Assembly (NCBI RefSeq): GCF_027492855.1
Contig: NZ_JAPUDY010000051.1
Location: forward strand, 185,963-249,962
Source of the DNA: Acidovorax sp.
Lineage (GTDB): Bacteria; Pseudomonadota; Gammaproteobacteria; Burkholderiales; Burkholderiaceae_C
Direction: 5' to 3'
Length of the DNA: 64,000 nucleotides
Part shown: positions 1-8,482 of the stretch, piece after piece
Layout: every line of letters starts with the position of its first letter
Position numbering within the stretch: the first letter of the stretch is position 1
Position numbers and translations under genes: made by a program
The notes under the pieces: generated by a model
Told to the model about the DNA's origin: nothing
The model's input: the letters and a program-made list of their open reading frames with translations, nothing else
The model's database searches: none

Positions 1-2
1 TG

Positions 3-470
3 GGCATCTTGAACGAAGGCCACTACGGCGAGCGCGTGGCGCTGCTGCCTTACCGCACCGACGAGCTGGTGCTGGTGGTGCCCACCGGCCACGCGCTGGC
101 GCGGCGCAAGTCCGTGCGGCTGGCCGACGCCCTGCCCTTTGACTTTGTGGGCGCACACCCCAACAGCGCCATCAACAACCAGTTGACCCGCGCGGCCTCC
201 GAGGCGGGCCTGCCGCTGCGCCTGCGCATGCAGGTCACCAGCTACGACGCGCTGTGCCTCATGGTCAACGCGGGCCTGGGCGTGGGCGTGTTGCCGCGCG
301 GCAGCGCCGCGCTGTACCAGGGCACGCTCGCCATCCGCACCATCACGCTGAACGAGCCCTGGGCGCAGCGGCGGCTGGCGCTGTGTGTGCGGTCCGAAGA
401 ATCGCTCTCCAGCGTCGCCCGGCTGCTGGTGGAGCACCTGCGCGCGCAGCCGCCGGTGCCGTCGCCATGA
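3..470 (+). CDS. LysR-family transcriptional regulator, C-terminal fragment
   Basis: The reading frame is open from the first bases of the window, so the gene starts upstream and its N-terminal winged-helix domain is not visible. The 155 visible residues resemble the effector-binding lobe of LysR-type regulators: an N-terminal stretch with the LVLVVPTGHALA strand, and a VNAGLGVGVLPRG segment near the C-terminus that is typical of the second lobe. The stop codon overlaps the start of earP in an ATGA, so the two are translationally coupled or at least packed together. The regulated genes cannot be told from this fragment. Confidence 0.85.
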   Translation, partial: GILNEGHYGERVALLPYRTDELVLVVPTGHALARRKSVRLADALPFDFVGAHPNSAINNQLTRAASEAGLPLRLRMQVTSYDALCLMVNAGLGVGVLPRGSAALYQGTLAIRTITLNEPWAQRRLALCVRSEESLSSVARLLVEHLRAQPPVPSP

Positions 471-1630
471 GCCACGCCCTTCCCGCCCTGCAATGGGACG
501 TGTTCTGCCGCGTGATCGACAACTTTGGCGACATCGGCGTGTGCTGGCGCCTGGTGGCGCAACTGGCGGGGCAAGGCCAGCGCGTGCGCCTGTGGGTGGA
601 CGACGCCTCGGCCCTGGCCTGGATGGCGCCCACGGGCTGCCCCGGCGTGGAGTTGCGCGCCTGGGGATCGCCGCCGCCCGGCCCCCACGAGCCCGCGCCC
701 GACGTGATGGTGGAGGCTTTCGGCTGCGAAATTGCTCCTGAATTCATAGCTTATAGCACTTACCAATCAAGCGCCAGAGGCCAAAATAACCCGAAACCCG
801 TCTGGATCAACCTGGAATACCTGTCGGCAGAGGGCTATGTGGAGCGCAACCACAAGCTGTCCTCGCTGCTCTCATCCGGCCCCGGCGCAGGCAGGACACG
901 CTGGTTTTTTTACCCCGGCTTCACGCACAACACGGGCGGGCTGCTGCGGGAGCCCGATCTGATGGCCCGGCGCGAGGTATTTGACCGCACCGCCTGGCGC
1001 GCGGCGCACACAGCGGCTTACGGGCTGAGCGACGGCGACAGCGACGGTAACGCAGGCCAGCGCTGGGTTTCGCTGTTCTGCTACGAACCCGCCGCCCTGC
1101 CCGAGCTGCTGCACCACGCCCAGGCGCAGCCCACACAGCTGCTGGTCACGCCGGGCCGCCCCGCGGCGGCGGTGCGGGCAGCGCTGGGTGGCAACGACAT
1201 TGTTTTAGACAAAAACGGCCCCCAGCGCTTGTTGGATAATCGTGAGCAGCTATCAATTTCATACCTACCCCACCGCCCGCAGCCCGCGTTTGACGAGATG
1301 CTGTGGGCCTGCGACTTGAACATGGTGCGTGGCGAGGACTCGCTGGTGCGGGCGCTCTGGGCCGGGCAGGCGCTGGTGTGGCACATCTACCCACAACACG
1401 ACAACGCCCACCACGACAAACTTTGGGCGTTTCTGGACTGGCTGCAGGCCCCCGCGTCGCTGCGGCAGTTCCATGCCACCTGGAACGGGCTCAACGCCAC
1501 GCCCCTGCAATGGCCCAGCGACGACACGCTGGCCGAATGGGCCGCCTGCATCGCCGCCGCCCGTGCGCGCCTGCTGACGCAGGACAACCTCGTCGCACAG
1601 CTTTTGGGCTTTGTCGCCGAAAAACGGTAA
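467..1630 (+). CDS. earP: EF-P arginine rhamnosyltransferase EarP, carrying two repeat-derived insertions
   Basis: EarP (DUF2331 family, GT-B fold) transfers rhamnose from dTDP-beta-L-rhamnose to Arg32 of elongation factor P, which lets EF-P rescue ribosomes stalled at polyproline. The start is the ATG of an ATGA overlap with the upstream gene. The product is 387 aa. It opens with [20 protein letters not shown], the family N-terminus. [10 protein letters not shown] and the C-terminal block [13 protein letters not shown]...WHIYPQ are the conserved donor-site regions. Two stretches, about residues 89-107 and 247-265, are encoded by copies of the dispersed palindromic repeat. They have lower GC and lie outside the recognisable conserved blocks. 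The target gene efp follows directly, which supports the assignment. Confidence 0.95.
   Translation: MSHALPALQWDVFCRVIDNFGDIGVCWRLVAQLAGQGQRVRLWVDDASALAWMAPTGCPGVELRAWGSPPPGPHEPAPDVMVEAFGCEIAPEFIAYSTYQSSARGQNNPKPVWINLEYLSAEGYVERNHKLSSLLSSGPGAGRTRWFFYPGFTHNTGGLLREPDLMARREVFDRTAWRAAHTAAYGLSDGDSDGNAGQRWVSLFCYEPAALPELLHHAQAQPTQLLVTPGRPAAAVRAALGGNDIVLDKNGPQRLLDNREQLSISYLPHRPQPAFDEMLWACDLNMVRGEDSLVRALWAGQALVWHIYPQHDNAHHDKLWAFLDWLQAPASLRQFHATWNGLNATPLQWPSDDTLAEWAACIAAARARLLTQDNLVAQLLGFVAEKR
731..787 (+). repeat. Dispersed AGCGCT-type repeat, copy 1, inside earP
   Basis: A 57-bp stretch reads TTGCTCCTGAATTCATAGC, then a decayed palindrome (TAGCACT...AAGCGCC), then AGAGGCCAAAA. It follows the same order of modules as the intergenic copies near 43461 and 54085. 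It is AT-richer than the rest of earP and is read in frame without stops, giving about 19 residues ([19 protein letters not shown]). Confidence 0.8.
1205..1260 (-). repeat. Dispersed AGCGCT-type repeat, copy 2, inside earP, inverted
   Basis: Read on the minus strand, this stretch gives ATTGATAGCTGCTC, a degenerate GCGCTT arm, then CAACAAGCGCTGG and GGCCGTTTTTGTC. That is the same module order as the other copies. In earP it is read in frame in the opposite sense to copy 1 and encodes [18 protein letters not shown]. Confidence 0.72.
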
Positions 1631-1633
1631 AAT
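1628..1633 (+). promoter_or_regulatory. Candidate -10 element for efp
   Basis: TAAAAT overlaps the earP stop codon (its TAA is the first half of the hexamer). A weak TTGGGC lies 18 bp upstream. If used, efp would have a leader of about 155 nt and could be expressed apart from earP, as expected for an abundant translation factor. This is inference from hexamer similarity only. Confidence 0.35.
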
Positions 1634-1793
1634 CCGAGGCTTTGCGCAAAACAGGTGCGGCGCTTCAGTGCCCCCACACGCGCATTCCCGCCGCGGAACA
1701 TGCATCGGCACGGCGCGCCTTCTGCCTTCCCCCAAGAGAAATCAGAAAGCCACCTGCCCGCGCGTTGAGCGGCCCCAACCCAAGCAACTCGCT

Positions 1794-2348
1794 ATGAAAA
1801 TCGCTCAAGAAATCCGCGCCGGCAACGTCATCATGCACGGCAAGGACCCCATGGTGGTCCTGAAGACCGAATACGCCCGTGGCGGCCGCGGCGCCGCCAC
1901 CGTGCGCATGAAGCTCAAGAGCCTGATCGGCAACTTCGGCACCGAAAACGTGTTCAAGGCCGACGACAAGATCGACAACGTGATCCTGGACAAGAAGGAG
2001 TGCACCTACTCCTACTTCGCCGACCCCATGTACGTGTGCATGGACACCGAGTTCAACCAGTACGAAGTCGAAGCCGAAAACATGGGCGACGCGCTGAACT
2101 ACCTGGAAGACGGCATGGCCGTTGAAGTGGTGTTCTACGACGGCAAGGCCATCTCGGTCGAACTGCCCACCAGCGTCGAGCGCGAAATCACCTGGACGGA
2201 ACCCGCCGTCAAGGGCGATACCTCCGGCAAGGTCATGAAGCCCGCCAAGATCGCCACCGGCTTCGAAGTGCCCGTGCCCCTGTTCGTCAGCCAAGGCGAC
2301 AAGATCGAAATCGACACCCGCACCGGCGAATACCGCAAGCGCGTCTGA
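1794..2348 (+). CDS. efp: Elongation factor P, Arg32 type
   Basis: EF-P binds between the ribosomal P and E sites and promotes peptide-bond formation at proline runs. The 184-aa product has the standard three-domain length (KOW-like N-terminal domain followed by two OB domains). The tip of the domain I loop reads ARGGRGA, with arginine at residue 32. This is the residue rhamnosylated by EarP. E. coli-type EF-P has lysine 34 there instead. The adjacent earP gene is the matching modifying enzyme. No strong Shine-Dalgarno precedes the ATG, but start and length match the family. A strong terminator follows the stop. Confidence 0.97.
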   Translation: MKIAQEIRAGNVIMHGKDPMVVLKTEYARGGRGAATVRMKLKSLIGNFGTENVFKADDKIDNVILDKKECTYSYFADPMYVCMDTEFNQYEVEAENMGDALNYLEDGMAVEVVFYDGKAISVELPTSVEREITWTEPAVKGDTSGKVMKPAKIATGFEVPVPLFVSQGDKIEIDTRTGEYRKRV

Positions 2349-2367
2349 GGCTGTCGCCTCCGCCCAC

Positions 2368-2399
2368 AAAAAAAGGCTTCCCTCGGGAAGCCTTTTTTA
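2368..2399. terminator. Bidirectional intrinsic terminator between efp and rimO
   Basis: AAGGCTTCC, a CTC loop and GGGAAGCCTT form a perfect stem, with an A-run on the left and a T-run on the right. It can end efp transcripts on the plus strand and rimO transcripts on the minus strand. Confidence 0.9.
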
Positions 2400-2412
2400 T
2401 TGGTATTTTTGG

Positions 2413-2461
2413 GGTCTAGCGCTTGATGGATAAGCGCTACAAGCTATTTAAATAATAGCAA
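2413..2461 (-). repeat. Dispersed AGCGCT-type repeat, copy 3
   Basis: TAGCGCTTGATGGATAAGCG is the palindromic core, followed by CTACAAGCTATTTAAATAATAGCAA. On the minus strand it reads TTGCTATTATTTAAATAGCT then the core. It lies between the bidirectional terminator and the rimO stop codon. Confidence 0.88.
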
Positions 2462-2473
2462 AACCCTGCACAA

Positions 2474-3865
2474 TCACACCGGCACAGCCACCAGATCGTG
2501 CCCCTGCGTGCCCACAATGCGCGCCTTGGTGAACTCGCCCACCTTCAATTGTTTGCTGATCTTCTCGGGTGGCAGCAGATGCACCACGCCGTCGATCTCA
2601 GGCGCGTCGGCATAGCTGCGGCCCGTGCCGCCCTTGCGGCCCATGGCGGGGGCCGAGTCCACCAGCACCTGCATGGTGGCGCCCACGCGGCGCTGCAGCT
2701 TGGCGATGGACACCTCTTCGGCCACAGCCATGAAGCGGGCGCGGCGCTCTTCGCGCACCTCCACCGGCAGCATGCCGGGCAGCTCGTTGGCAGCAGCCCC
2801 GTGAACGTCGCTGTAGGCAAAACAGCCCGCACGGTCGATCTGCGCCTCACGCACAAAATCGAGCAGATGCTGGAATTCTTCTTCCGTCTCGCCAGGGAAA
2901 CCCGCGATGAAAGTGCTGCGAATGACCAGCTCAGGGCAGATCTCGCGCCAGCGCTGGATGCGCTCCAGGTTGCGCTCGCCGCTGGCGGGGCGCTTCATCC
3001 GCTTCAAAACGTCGGGGTGGCTGTGCTGCAGGGGCACATCCAGGTAGGGCAACACGCGGCCTGTAGCCATGAGGGGCAGCACATCGTCCACGCTGGGGTA
3101 CGGGTACACGTAGTGCAGGCGCACCCAGGCGCCATACGGCTCGGCAATCTCGCCCAGGGCCTGCACCAATTCGAGCATGCGGGTCTTGACGGGCTTGCCG
3201 TCCCAGAAGCCGGTGCGGTATTTCACGTCCACGCCATAGGCCGAGGTGTCCTGGCTGATGACCAGCAACTCTTTCACGCCGCCTTCAAACAAGGCCTTGG
3301 CCTCGCTCAGCACGTCGCCAATGGGGCGCGAGACGAGGTCGCCACGCATCGAGGGGATGATGCAGAAGGTGCAGCGGTGATTGCAGCCCTCGCTGATCTT
3401 GAGATACGCGTAGTGCTTGGGCGTGAGCTTGATGCCCGCGATGCCGAAGCCGCCGGGCACCAGGTCCACGAACGGGTCGTGCGGCTTGGGCAGGTTCAGA
3501 TGGACGGCATCCATCACCTCCTGCGTGGCATGCGGGCCTGTCACGGCCAGCACGCTGGGGTGCATCTGGCGCACCATGTTGCCGCCATCCTCGCCCGCGC
3601 GCGCGCCCAGGCAGCCGGTGACGATGACCTTGCCGTTTTCGGCCAGCGCCTCGCCAATCGTGTCCAGGCTTTCCTTGACGGCATCGTCGATGAAGCCGCA
3701 GGTATTGACGATGACCAGGTCTGCGCCCTGGAAGGTCTTGGAGGTTTCGTAACCCTCAGCGCTCAGTTGCGTGAGGATGAGTTCGGAGTCGGTCAGCGCC
3801 TTGGGGCAGCCCAGGCTGACGAATCCGACTTTGGGTGTTTTCGTGGGGGAGAGTGTTTCGCTCAT
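2474..3865 (-). CDS. rimO: Ribosomal protein S12 methylthiotransferase RimO
   Basis: This radical-SAM enzyme adds a methylthio group to the beta-carbon of the conserved aspartate of ribosomal protein S12. The 463-aa product has the UPF0004 domain with its three cysteines (SLGCPK, VNTCGF, VTGCLG), then the radical-SAM cluster motif CNHRCTFC (CX3CX2C) near residue 160. A C-terminal TRAM-like segment ends the protein. The start ATG has no clear Shine-Dalgarno and sits 8 bp after a GACAAT hexamer, so the mRNA may be nearly leaderless. The gene is alone between efp and phaR. Confidence 0.96.
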   Translation of the reverse strand: MSETLSPTKTPKVGFVSLGCPKALTDSELILTQLSAEGYETSKTFQGADLVIVNTCGFIDDAVKESLDTIGEALAENGKVIVTGCLGARAGEDGGNMVRQMHPSVLAVTGPHATQEVMDAVHLNLPKPHDPFVDLVPGGFGIAGIKLTPKHYAYLKISEGCNHRCTFCIIPSMRGDLVSRPIGDVLSEAKALFEGGVKELLVISQDTSAYGVDVKYRTGFWDGKPVKTRMLELVQALGEIAEPYGAWVRLHYVYPYPSVDDVLPLMATGRVLPYLDVPLQHSHPDVLKRMKRPASGERNLERIQRWREICPELVIRSTFIAGFPGETEEEFQHLLDFVREAQIDRAGCFAYSDVHGAAANELPGMLPVEVREERRARFMAVAEEVSIAKLQRRVGATMQVLVDSAPAMGRKGGTGRSYADAPEIDGVVHLLPPEKISKQLKVGEFTKARIVGTQGHDLVAVPV

Positions 3866-3873
3866 AACCCCGT

Positions 3874-3879
3874 ATTGTC
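3874..3879 (-). promoter_or_regulatory. Candidate -10 element for rimO, leaderless arrangement
   Basis: On the minus strand GACAAT lies 8 nt before the rimO ATG and no Shine-Dalgarno is present. A transcript started from this hexamer would begin at or within a couple of bases of the start codon. The -35 match is poor. Confidence 0.35.
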
Positions 3880-4048
3880 CCAGTTCCGGCCCTGAACCGG
3901 TGGGGTTACCCCTTTACCGCAGCATTTGCCCCGCGCCAAGCCCGCGCAACAGGTGCGAAGCATGCCAGCGCCGCCGTGCGGGGGCCACCACTACTCACCT
4001 TACGCGCGGCTCCCCCTCCTGGGGAATGCCGCACAGCGCCTCAAGAAA

Positions 4049-4582
4049 TCATCGCTTGATCCCAAAGGCCCCCAGCATCTGCTCGGTCTGCTTTTGCATC
4101 TGCTCTTGCATTTGAGTGAGCATGGACTGCGACTGTTCCACATAGTTGCCCATCATGCCCTTGAGCATGGGCGACTGCAGGTTCACGAACTGCGCCCACA
4201 TCTCGGGCGTCACGCTCTGGCTCTGTTCGGCCAGCTTGGCCTGTACGTCGGTGAAGGCCTGGACGTTTTTCTCAAGATAAGCGCCCATGAAGCCCTGCAT
4301 GGCATGGCCATAGAAACGAATGATGTTGGCCAGCACGGCCTCGGTGAACATCGGCGCACCGCCCGCCTCTTCTTCCAGAATGATCTGCAGCAGGATGCTG
4401 CGCGTGAGGTCCTCCCCCGTTTTGGCATCGCGCACCACCACGTTCTGGTGGGCCATAACGAGCTGGCGTACCTCGGCCAGCGTGATGTAGGTGGAAGTGT
4501 CTGTGTCGTACAGACGGCGATTGGGGTACTTCTTGATGACACGCTGTGCCGACTTGGACGCGGCGCTTTTCTGTTCGGACAC
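4049..4582 (-). CDS. phaR: Polyhydroxyalkanoate synthesis repressor PhaR
   Basis: PhaR is a DNA-binding repressor that senses PHA granules and controls phasin and PHA-synthesis genes. The N-terminal DNA-binding domain has the hallmark KKYPNRRLYDTDTSTYITL. A short PHB_acc segment (FYGHAMQGFMGAYLEKNVQAF) follows, and the C-terminal half is rich in Gln and Met (QSQSMLTQMQEQMQKQTEQM) and is probably helical. I chose the GTG at 4582 because GAGGAG lies 6 nt upstream (4589-4594), giving 177 aa. An upstream in-frame ATG at 4609 would add nine residues but has no ribosome-binding site. TAGAAT at 4627-4632 on the minus strand is a possible -10. The 3-hydroxybutyrate dehydrogenase gene at 8.5 kb belongs to the same metabolism. 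Confidence 0.93.
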   Translation of the reverse strand: MSEQKSAASKSAQRVIKKYPNRRLYDTDTSTYITLAEVRQLVMAHQNVVVRDAKTGEDLTRSILLQIILEEEAGGAPMFTEAVLANIIRFYGHAMQGFMGAYLEKNVQAFTDVQAKLAEQSQSVTPEMWAQFVNLQSPMLKGMMGNYVEQSQSMLTQMQEQMQKQTEQMLGAFGIKR

Positions 4583-5022
4583 GACGAACTCCTCGGGCTC
4601 AAAACCCATGTATTGCAGTGCAGCACATTCTATGAAGAGTGCGCCATGGCGGCTGCGAAGGAATACCCTGATGGAGCGCGAACATCCCACCTTGAAACCA
4701 CGACGTTCATGCTTTGCAAAACGTGGGCAGAAGAGGCTCCCAAAAAAAGACGGCCCGCACAAGGCAGGCCGAACTCTCGCACGATGCAAGAGGGAGGGAC
4801 GTCATCCAGACAAGAGCCTGACGCTTGAACCTTATGGACGGCTTAAGAGCGCCCCCAGAGGCGCGCCCGTGTTGCGACCTCGGCGAGCACTGGCGATATT
4901 CGGGCAGAAAACAAAAAAGCCGCCCAATAAGGCGGCTTGATTTGTTTTTTGCTGCAATTTTTTGCAGAGATTCTTCAAATTTTCCGGGTGTTTGAAAGCT
5001 GGTTTCTTTCAAGCAGAAAATT
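4583..5022. other. Intergenic region between phaR and tRNA-Val
   Basis: This 440-bp stretch has no convincing gene. It holds the phaR ribosome-binding site and probable promoter at its left end and the tRNA-Val terminator near 4917-4938. The middle (about 4640-4900) shows open frames in several phases, but without family signatures, ribosome-binding sites or coding-like codon use. Confidence 0.6.
4917..4938 (-). terminator. Intrinsic terminator downstream of tRNA-Val
   Basis: AAGCCGCC, loop CAATAA and GGCGGCTT form an 8-bp perfect stem. Flanking A and T runs on both sides make it usable on either strand. It lies about 85 bp past the 3' end of the tRNA on the minus strand, so ending tRNA transcription is its probable use. 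Confidence 0.85.
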
Positions 5023-5099
5023 TGGTAGGCGCGATTGGACTCGAACCAACGACCCCCACCATGTCAAGGTGGTGCTCTAACCAGCTGAGCTACGCGCCT
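5023..5099 (-). tRNA. tRNA-Val (anticodon GAC)
   Basis: The minus strand reads AGGCGCGTAGCTCAGCTGGT as acceptor and D arm. The anticodon loop TTGACAT is closed by a CACC/GGTG-containing stem, giving anticodon GAC for valine GTC codons. The T-arm is GTTGGTTCGAGTCCAAT, and the acceptor pairs AGGCGCG with CGCGCCT. CCA is encoded at the 3' end (5023-5025). The total of 77 nt with CCA fits a class I tRNA. Confidence 0.97.
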
Positions 5100-5117
5100 G
5101 TCGTTGTTTAGACCACG

Positions 5118-5123
5118 ATTATA
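5118..5123 (-). promoter_or_regulatory. -10 element of the tRNA-Val promoter
   Basis: A perfect TATAAT on the minus strand lies 18 nt before the mature tRNA 5' end. The -35 region 17 bp further upstream is weak (CCAGAG). Placement relative to the tRNA supports it. Confidence 0.65.
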
Positions 5124-5187
5124 GCCATAAAAATCAGCCCCTCTGGAAACCGACCCACAATTTGCAGAGGTGCCAGCGGCACGGCTC

Positions 5188-7401
5188 CTACCGCCGCCGC
5201 GCAGAACGCACGCCAGGCACCCCGGCCACAATGCCCAACACCTTGTTTAAGCGCCCCGAGTCGGCCACCTCCACGGTGAACGTCATCCAGGCCGTGCCTT
5301 TGACTGACTGAGTCTGCACGCCGATGACGTTGGTTTTTTCACGCGCGAAGACTTCCGAAATGTCACGCAGCAGGCCCTGGCGGTCGGCAGCCTCCACAGC
5401 CACATCCACCGGGTACACAGCGGCGAACGCCGCCTGCTTGGGCGCACCCCACTCCACGTCGATGACACGCTCTGCGTTGCGCGCCGCCATTTCACGGAAG
5501 TTGCTGCAGTCGGCGCGGTGCACGCTCACGCCCTTGCCGCGCGTGACGAAACCGCGGATGGTGTCGGGGGGCGCTGGCTTGCAGCACTTGGCCAGTTGGG
5601 TCATGAGCGAATCGAGCCCCACCACCAGCACCCCGCCCTTGGGGGCAGAGTCGTTGCTGCGCGTCTTTTTGAGCAGCAGGTAGTCGTCGGGCTCCATCAC
5701 GGGCTCGGGCGGGCGCAGCACCGTTTCGATGTTGCGCAGCGAAAACTCATCCTTGCCCACCACCTCGAACAATGCATCGGCTGACTTGAAGCCCAGTTGC
5801 ACGGCCAAGTCGTCGAGTTTGATCGCGGTCTTGCCTTCGCGCTGCAGCAGCTTTTCCACCGCCTCGCGGCCACGGGCCACGGTTTCGTGGGTGGCCTGGG
5901 CGTTGAACCAGGCGCGCACCTTGGCCTTGGCGCGGTGGCTGGTGAGATAACCCAGCTCGGCATTGAGCCAGTCGCGCGATGGGCGCCCCTCCTTGACGGT
6001 GGAGATTTCCACCGTCTGCCCGTTTTGCAGAGGTGTGTTCAATGGCACCATGGTGCCATCGACCTTGGCGCCCCGACACCGATGGCCCAGGCTCGTGTGT
6101 ACGGCGTAGGCAAAGTCCACAGGGGTGGCCCCTTGGGGCAACTCCACCACCGCGGCATCAGGCGTCAGCACATAGATGCGGTCTTCAAACAGGCCACGGT
6201 TGGGCGCAGCCCCTGCCAGGTCGCGCTCCCAAGCCAGCAATTGGCGCAGCACGGCAATCTTGGCATCGTATTCACCGGAAGCCGACACGCCCGCATAACC
6301 TTTGGCGCCCGCCTCTTTGTAGGCCCAATGCGCCGCCACGCCATGCTCTGCATGTTCGTGCATGGCCTGGGTGCGGATCTGGATCTCGATGGGCTTGCCT
6401 TGGTCATCGCGCACGATGGTGTGCAACGACTGATAGCCATTGGCCTTGGGCTTTGCGATGTAGTCGTCAAACTCTTCCACGATGGGTTTGAACTGCTCAT
6501 GCACCCAACTCAGGGCTGCATAGCAATCCTTCACCGTAGGCACCACCACGCGCAGCGCACGGATGTCGAACACCTGGTCGAAGTTGAGCGATTTGCCGCG
6601 CATCTTTTTGACGATGCTGTAGATGTGCTTGGGGCGCCCTTGCACACTGGCGCTGATGCTGCGCCCGCGCAGGTCCGACTCAAGCCGGGCGCGCAACTGC
6701 TCCATGTACACCTCGCGCTCGCCACGCTTTTCATCGAGCAGGCTGGCCACCTCCTTGTAGGTGTCGGGCTCCAGAAAGCGGAAGGATAGGTCCTCCAGCT
6801 CCCATTTCACCTGCCAGATGCCCAGGCGGTTGGCCAGCGGCGCAAACACCTGCAGCGATTCGCGTGCCAGGCTGGGCGACACGGGGCGTTTGCTGGCCGC
6901 ATGAAAGCGCAGCGTTTGCAGGCGCGATGCAAGGCGCAGCATCACCACACGCAGGTCGCGCGAGAAGGCGAGCAGCATCTTGCGCACGTTCTCGGTCTGC
7001 ACGGCAGGGTCGTCCAGATGCTCGGCGGTGCGGGCCTGCTGCTGCACGCGCATGAGCTTGGTGGTCTCCACCGCCAGCGCCGCAAAATTTCCGCCAAAGG
7101 CCTTGGCGATGACCTCCTCGGGCTTGTTGAGGTGAATACAGGCATACACCAGATAACTGGCAGCCTGCATGGCTTCCGAACCGCCAATACCTTTGAGAAT
7201 GACAGCCACGGCATCCGCATGGGCCAGCGTGTTTTCGCCGGAGTCCAGGGTTTCGCCCGCCATCAGGGGCTCAGCAAAAGCACGCGCGCGCACTAGCGCA
7301 TCCGCCTGCTCTGGAAGAGCGTTTGCCGTGGCGGCAATGAGCTGCGGAACGGTGTCGGTTTGAAGAGGAAGAGGCGCCAGTGCGAGAGGGTTGGTTTTCA
7401 T
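5188..7401 (-). CDS. relA: RelA-type (p)ppGpp synthetase
   Basis: The enzyme transfers pyrophosphate from ATP to GDP/GTP on starved ribosomes (stringent response). The 737-aa product has a pseudo-hydrolase domain in its first 200 residues. The HDxxED motif of active hydrolases is absent there (YACIHLNKPEEV in its place). The synthetase domain follows (GRPKHIYSIVKKM... and NGYQSLHT), then a TGS domain (IYVLTPDAAVVELPQGATPV) and a C-terminal ACT domain. The synthetase carries EFDD, the EXDD signature of monofunctional RelA, instead of the RXKD of bifunctional Rel/SpoT. The start ATG overlaps the stop of the upstream hydrolase gene by 4 bp, so the two are probably translationally coupled. Confidence 0.94.
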   Translation of the reverse strand: MKTNPLALAPLPLQTDTVPQLIAATANALPEQADALVRARAFAEPLMAGETLDSGENTLAHADAVAVILKGIGGSEAMQAASYLVYACIHLNKPEEVIAKAFGGNFAALAVETTKLMRVQQQARTAEHLDDPAVQTENVRKMLLAFSRDLRVVMLRLASRLQTLRFHAASKRPVSPSLARESLQVFAPLANRLGIWQVKWELEDLSFRFLEPDTYKEVASLLDEKRGEREVYMEQLRARLESDLRGRSISASVQGRPKHIYSIVKKMRGKSLNFDQVFDIRALRVVVPTVKDCYAALSWVHEQFKPIVEEFDDYIAKPKANGYQSLHTIVRDDQGKPIEIQIRTQAMHEHAEHGVAAHWAYKEAGAKGYAGVSASGEYDAKIAVLRQLLAWERDLAGAAPNRGLFEDRIYVLTPDAAVVELPQGATPVDFAYAVHTSLGHRCRGAKVDGTMVPLNTPLQNGQTVEISTVKEGRPSRDWLNAELGYLTSHRAKAKVRAWFNAQATHETVARGREAVEKLLQREGKTAIKLDDLAVQLGFKSADALFEVVGKDEFSLRNIETVLRPPEPVMEPDDYLLLKKTRSNDSAPKGGVLVVGLDSLMTQLAKCCKPAPPDTIRGFVTRGKGVSVHRADCSNFREMAARNAERVIDVEWGAPKQAAFAAVYPVDVAVEAADRQGLLRDISEVFAREKTNVIGVQTQSVKGTAWMTFTVEVADSGRLNKVLGIVAGVPGVRSARRR

Positions 7402-8366
7402 CCGGCGACAACACCTTCCGCCGCCAGCAGGAACTCCATGACGACAGCGACCTGATCTGCCGCAATCAAGGTGGGCGCATGCCCGACACCTTCAAACTCA
7501 ATCACCCGCGCCTGTGGACCACGCTGCGCCATGGCCTGCGCAGTCGCCCGCGAGAGCAGGTCCGACTGCGCACCACGCAACAGCAGCGTGCGCGCCGTGA
7601 TGTGGTCATACAACTGCCACAGCGCAACCTCTCCCGCCGCCGCGGCTTCCTGGGTCAAGGCCTTGAACGGGACGGCAATGGCGGGGTCGTAATGCAGCGT
7701 GATGCCGCCACCCGCCGATTCGGGCAGTGGGCGCACCATGGCCCGCGACAGTTCCAGCCACTGTGCGGGCGTGTGCGGACCAAAACTGGTGGAGACAGCC
7801 CACATGGCGTCGGCCGCCTGCTGCAATGACTCAAACCGCACCGGTTGCCCAAAGTACTGGCCGATGCGCTGCAGCGCCTCCCATTGGATGACGGGGCCCA
7901 CATCGTTAAGCACCAGCCTGCGCACTGGCACCGGCAAAGGCAGCCCCGGCTGGCCGACAACGCCCATGCCAATGAGTCCGCCCATGCTGGTGCCCACCCA
8001 GTCCAGCGTGTGGATGGGGGCTTGCCGATGCAGCTGTGCCAGCAAAGCCAACATGTCGGCGGCGTACTGCGGAATCTGGTAGCCCATCGGGTCGGCCAGC
8101 CAGTCGCTCTGGCCGCGCCCGGCCACGTCGGGGCAGATCACCCGTGCATGCGGGCTCAGCGCGCGGGCCAGGGTGTCGAAGTCGCGCCCCTGGCGCGAGA
8201 GGCCATGCACGCAGACCACCACATGCGGATGTGCCGGGTTGCCCGTGGCATTCCACTCCCAATAGGCCATTCGGTGCTGCTGGGCCGCCTCGGGTTCGGC
8301 ATCCGAAGATGCCGGGGAGGCCGCAGGGCCGGGGCACAGTACGTAGTTCAGCGTAGGTTCATTCAT
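7398..8366 (-). CDS. Alpha/beta-fold hydrolase
   Basis: An alpha/beta hydrolase of about 322 aa with HG near the oxyanion hole (VCVHGLSRQGRDF), nucleophile elbow GTSMGG (Ser) and catalytic-His region FEGVGHAPTL at the C-terminus. The likely acid is in LLLRGAQSDLL. The substrate is unknown. Such proteins are often esterases or C-C hydrolases. The ATG at 8366 was preferred over in-frame starts further upstream because the fold begins shortly after it, though no strong ribosome-binding site is seen. The stop overlaps the relA start (ATGA), making a two-gene unit with relA. The functional link to the stringent response is unclear. Confidence 0.85.
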   Translation of the reverse strand: MNEPTLNYVLCPGPAASPASSDAEPEAAQQHRMAYWEWNATGNPAHPHVVVCVHGLSRQGRDFDTLARALSPHARVICPDVAGRGQSDWLADPMGYQIPQYAADMLALLAQLHRQAPIHTLDWVGTSMGGLIGMGVVGQPGLPLPVPVRRLVLNDVGPVIQWEALQRIGQYFGQPVRFESLQQAADAMWAVSTSFGPHTPAQWLELSRAMVRPLPESAGGGITLHYDPAIAVPFKALTQEAAAAGEVALWQLYDHITARTLLLRGAQSDLLSRATAQAMAQRGPQARVIEFEGVGHAPTLIAADQVAVVMEFLLAAEGVVAG

Positions 8367-8482
8367 GGGTGCGAAATCCGGGATCAGCGCTCGATAATGC
8401 GGAGGGAAGCCAATACGCGTCGCTACGCCATGCATGTCGGCTTTCCCTTGCGTGGCATCGTAATTCATTCGGAGAGACTCTC

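Noticed and set aside
4491-4940. Plus-strand frame in the phaR-tRNA gap
   Set aside because: It overlaps phaR in antisense, has basic low-complexity composition, lacks a ribosome-binding site and runs through the terminator hairpin.
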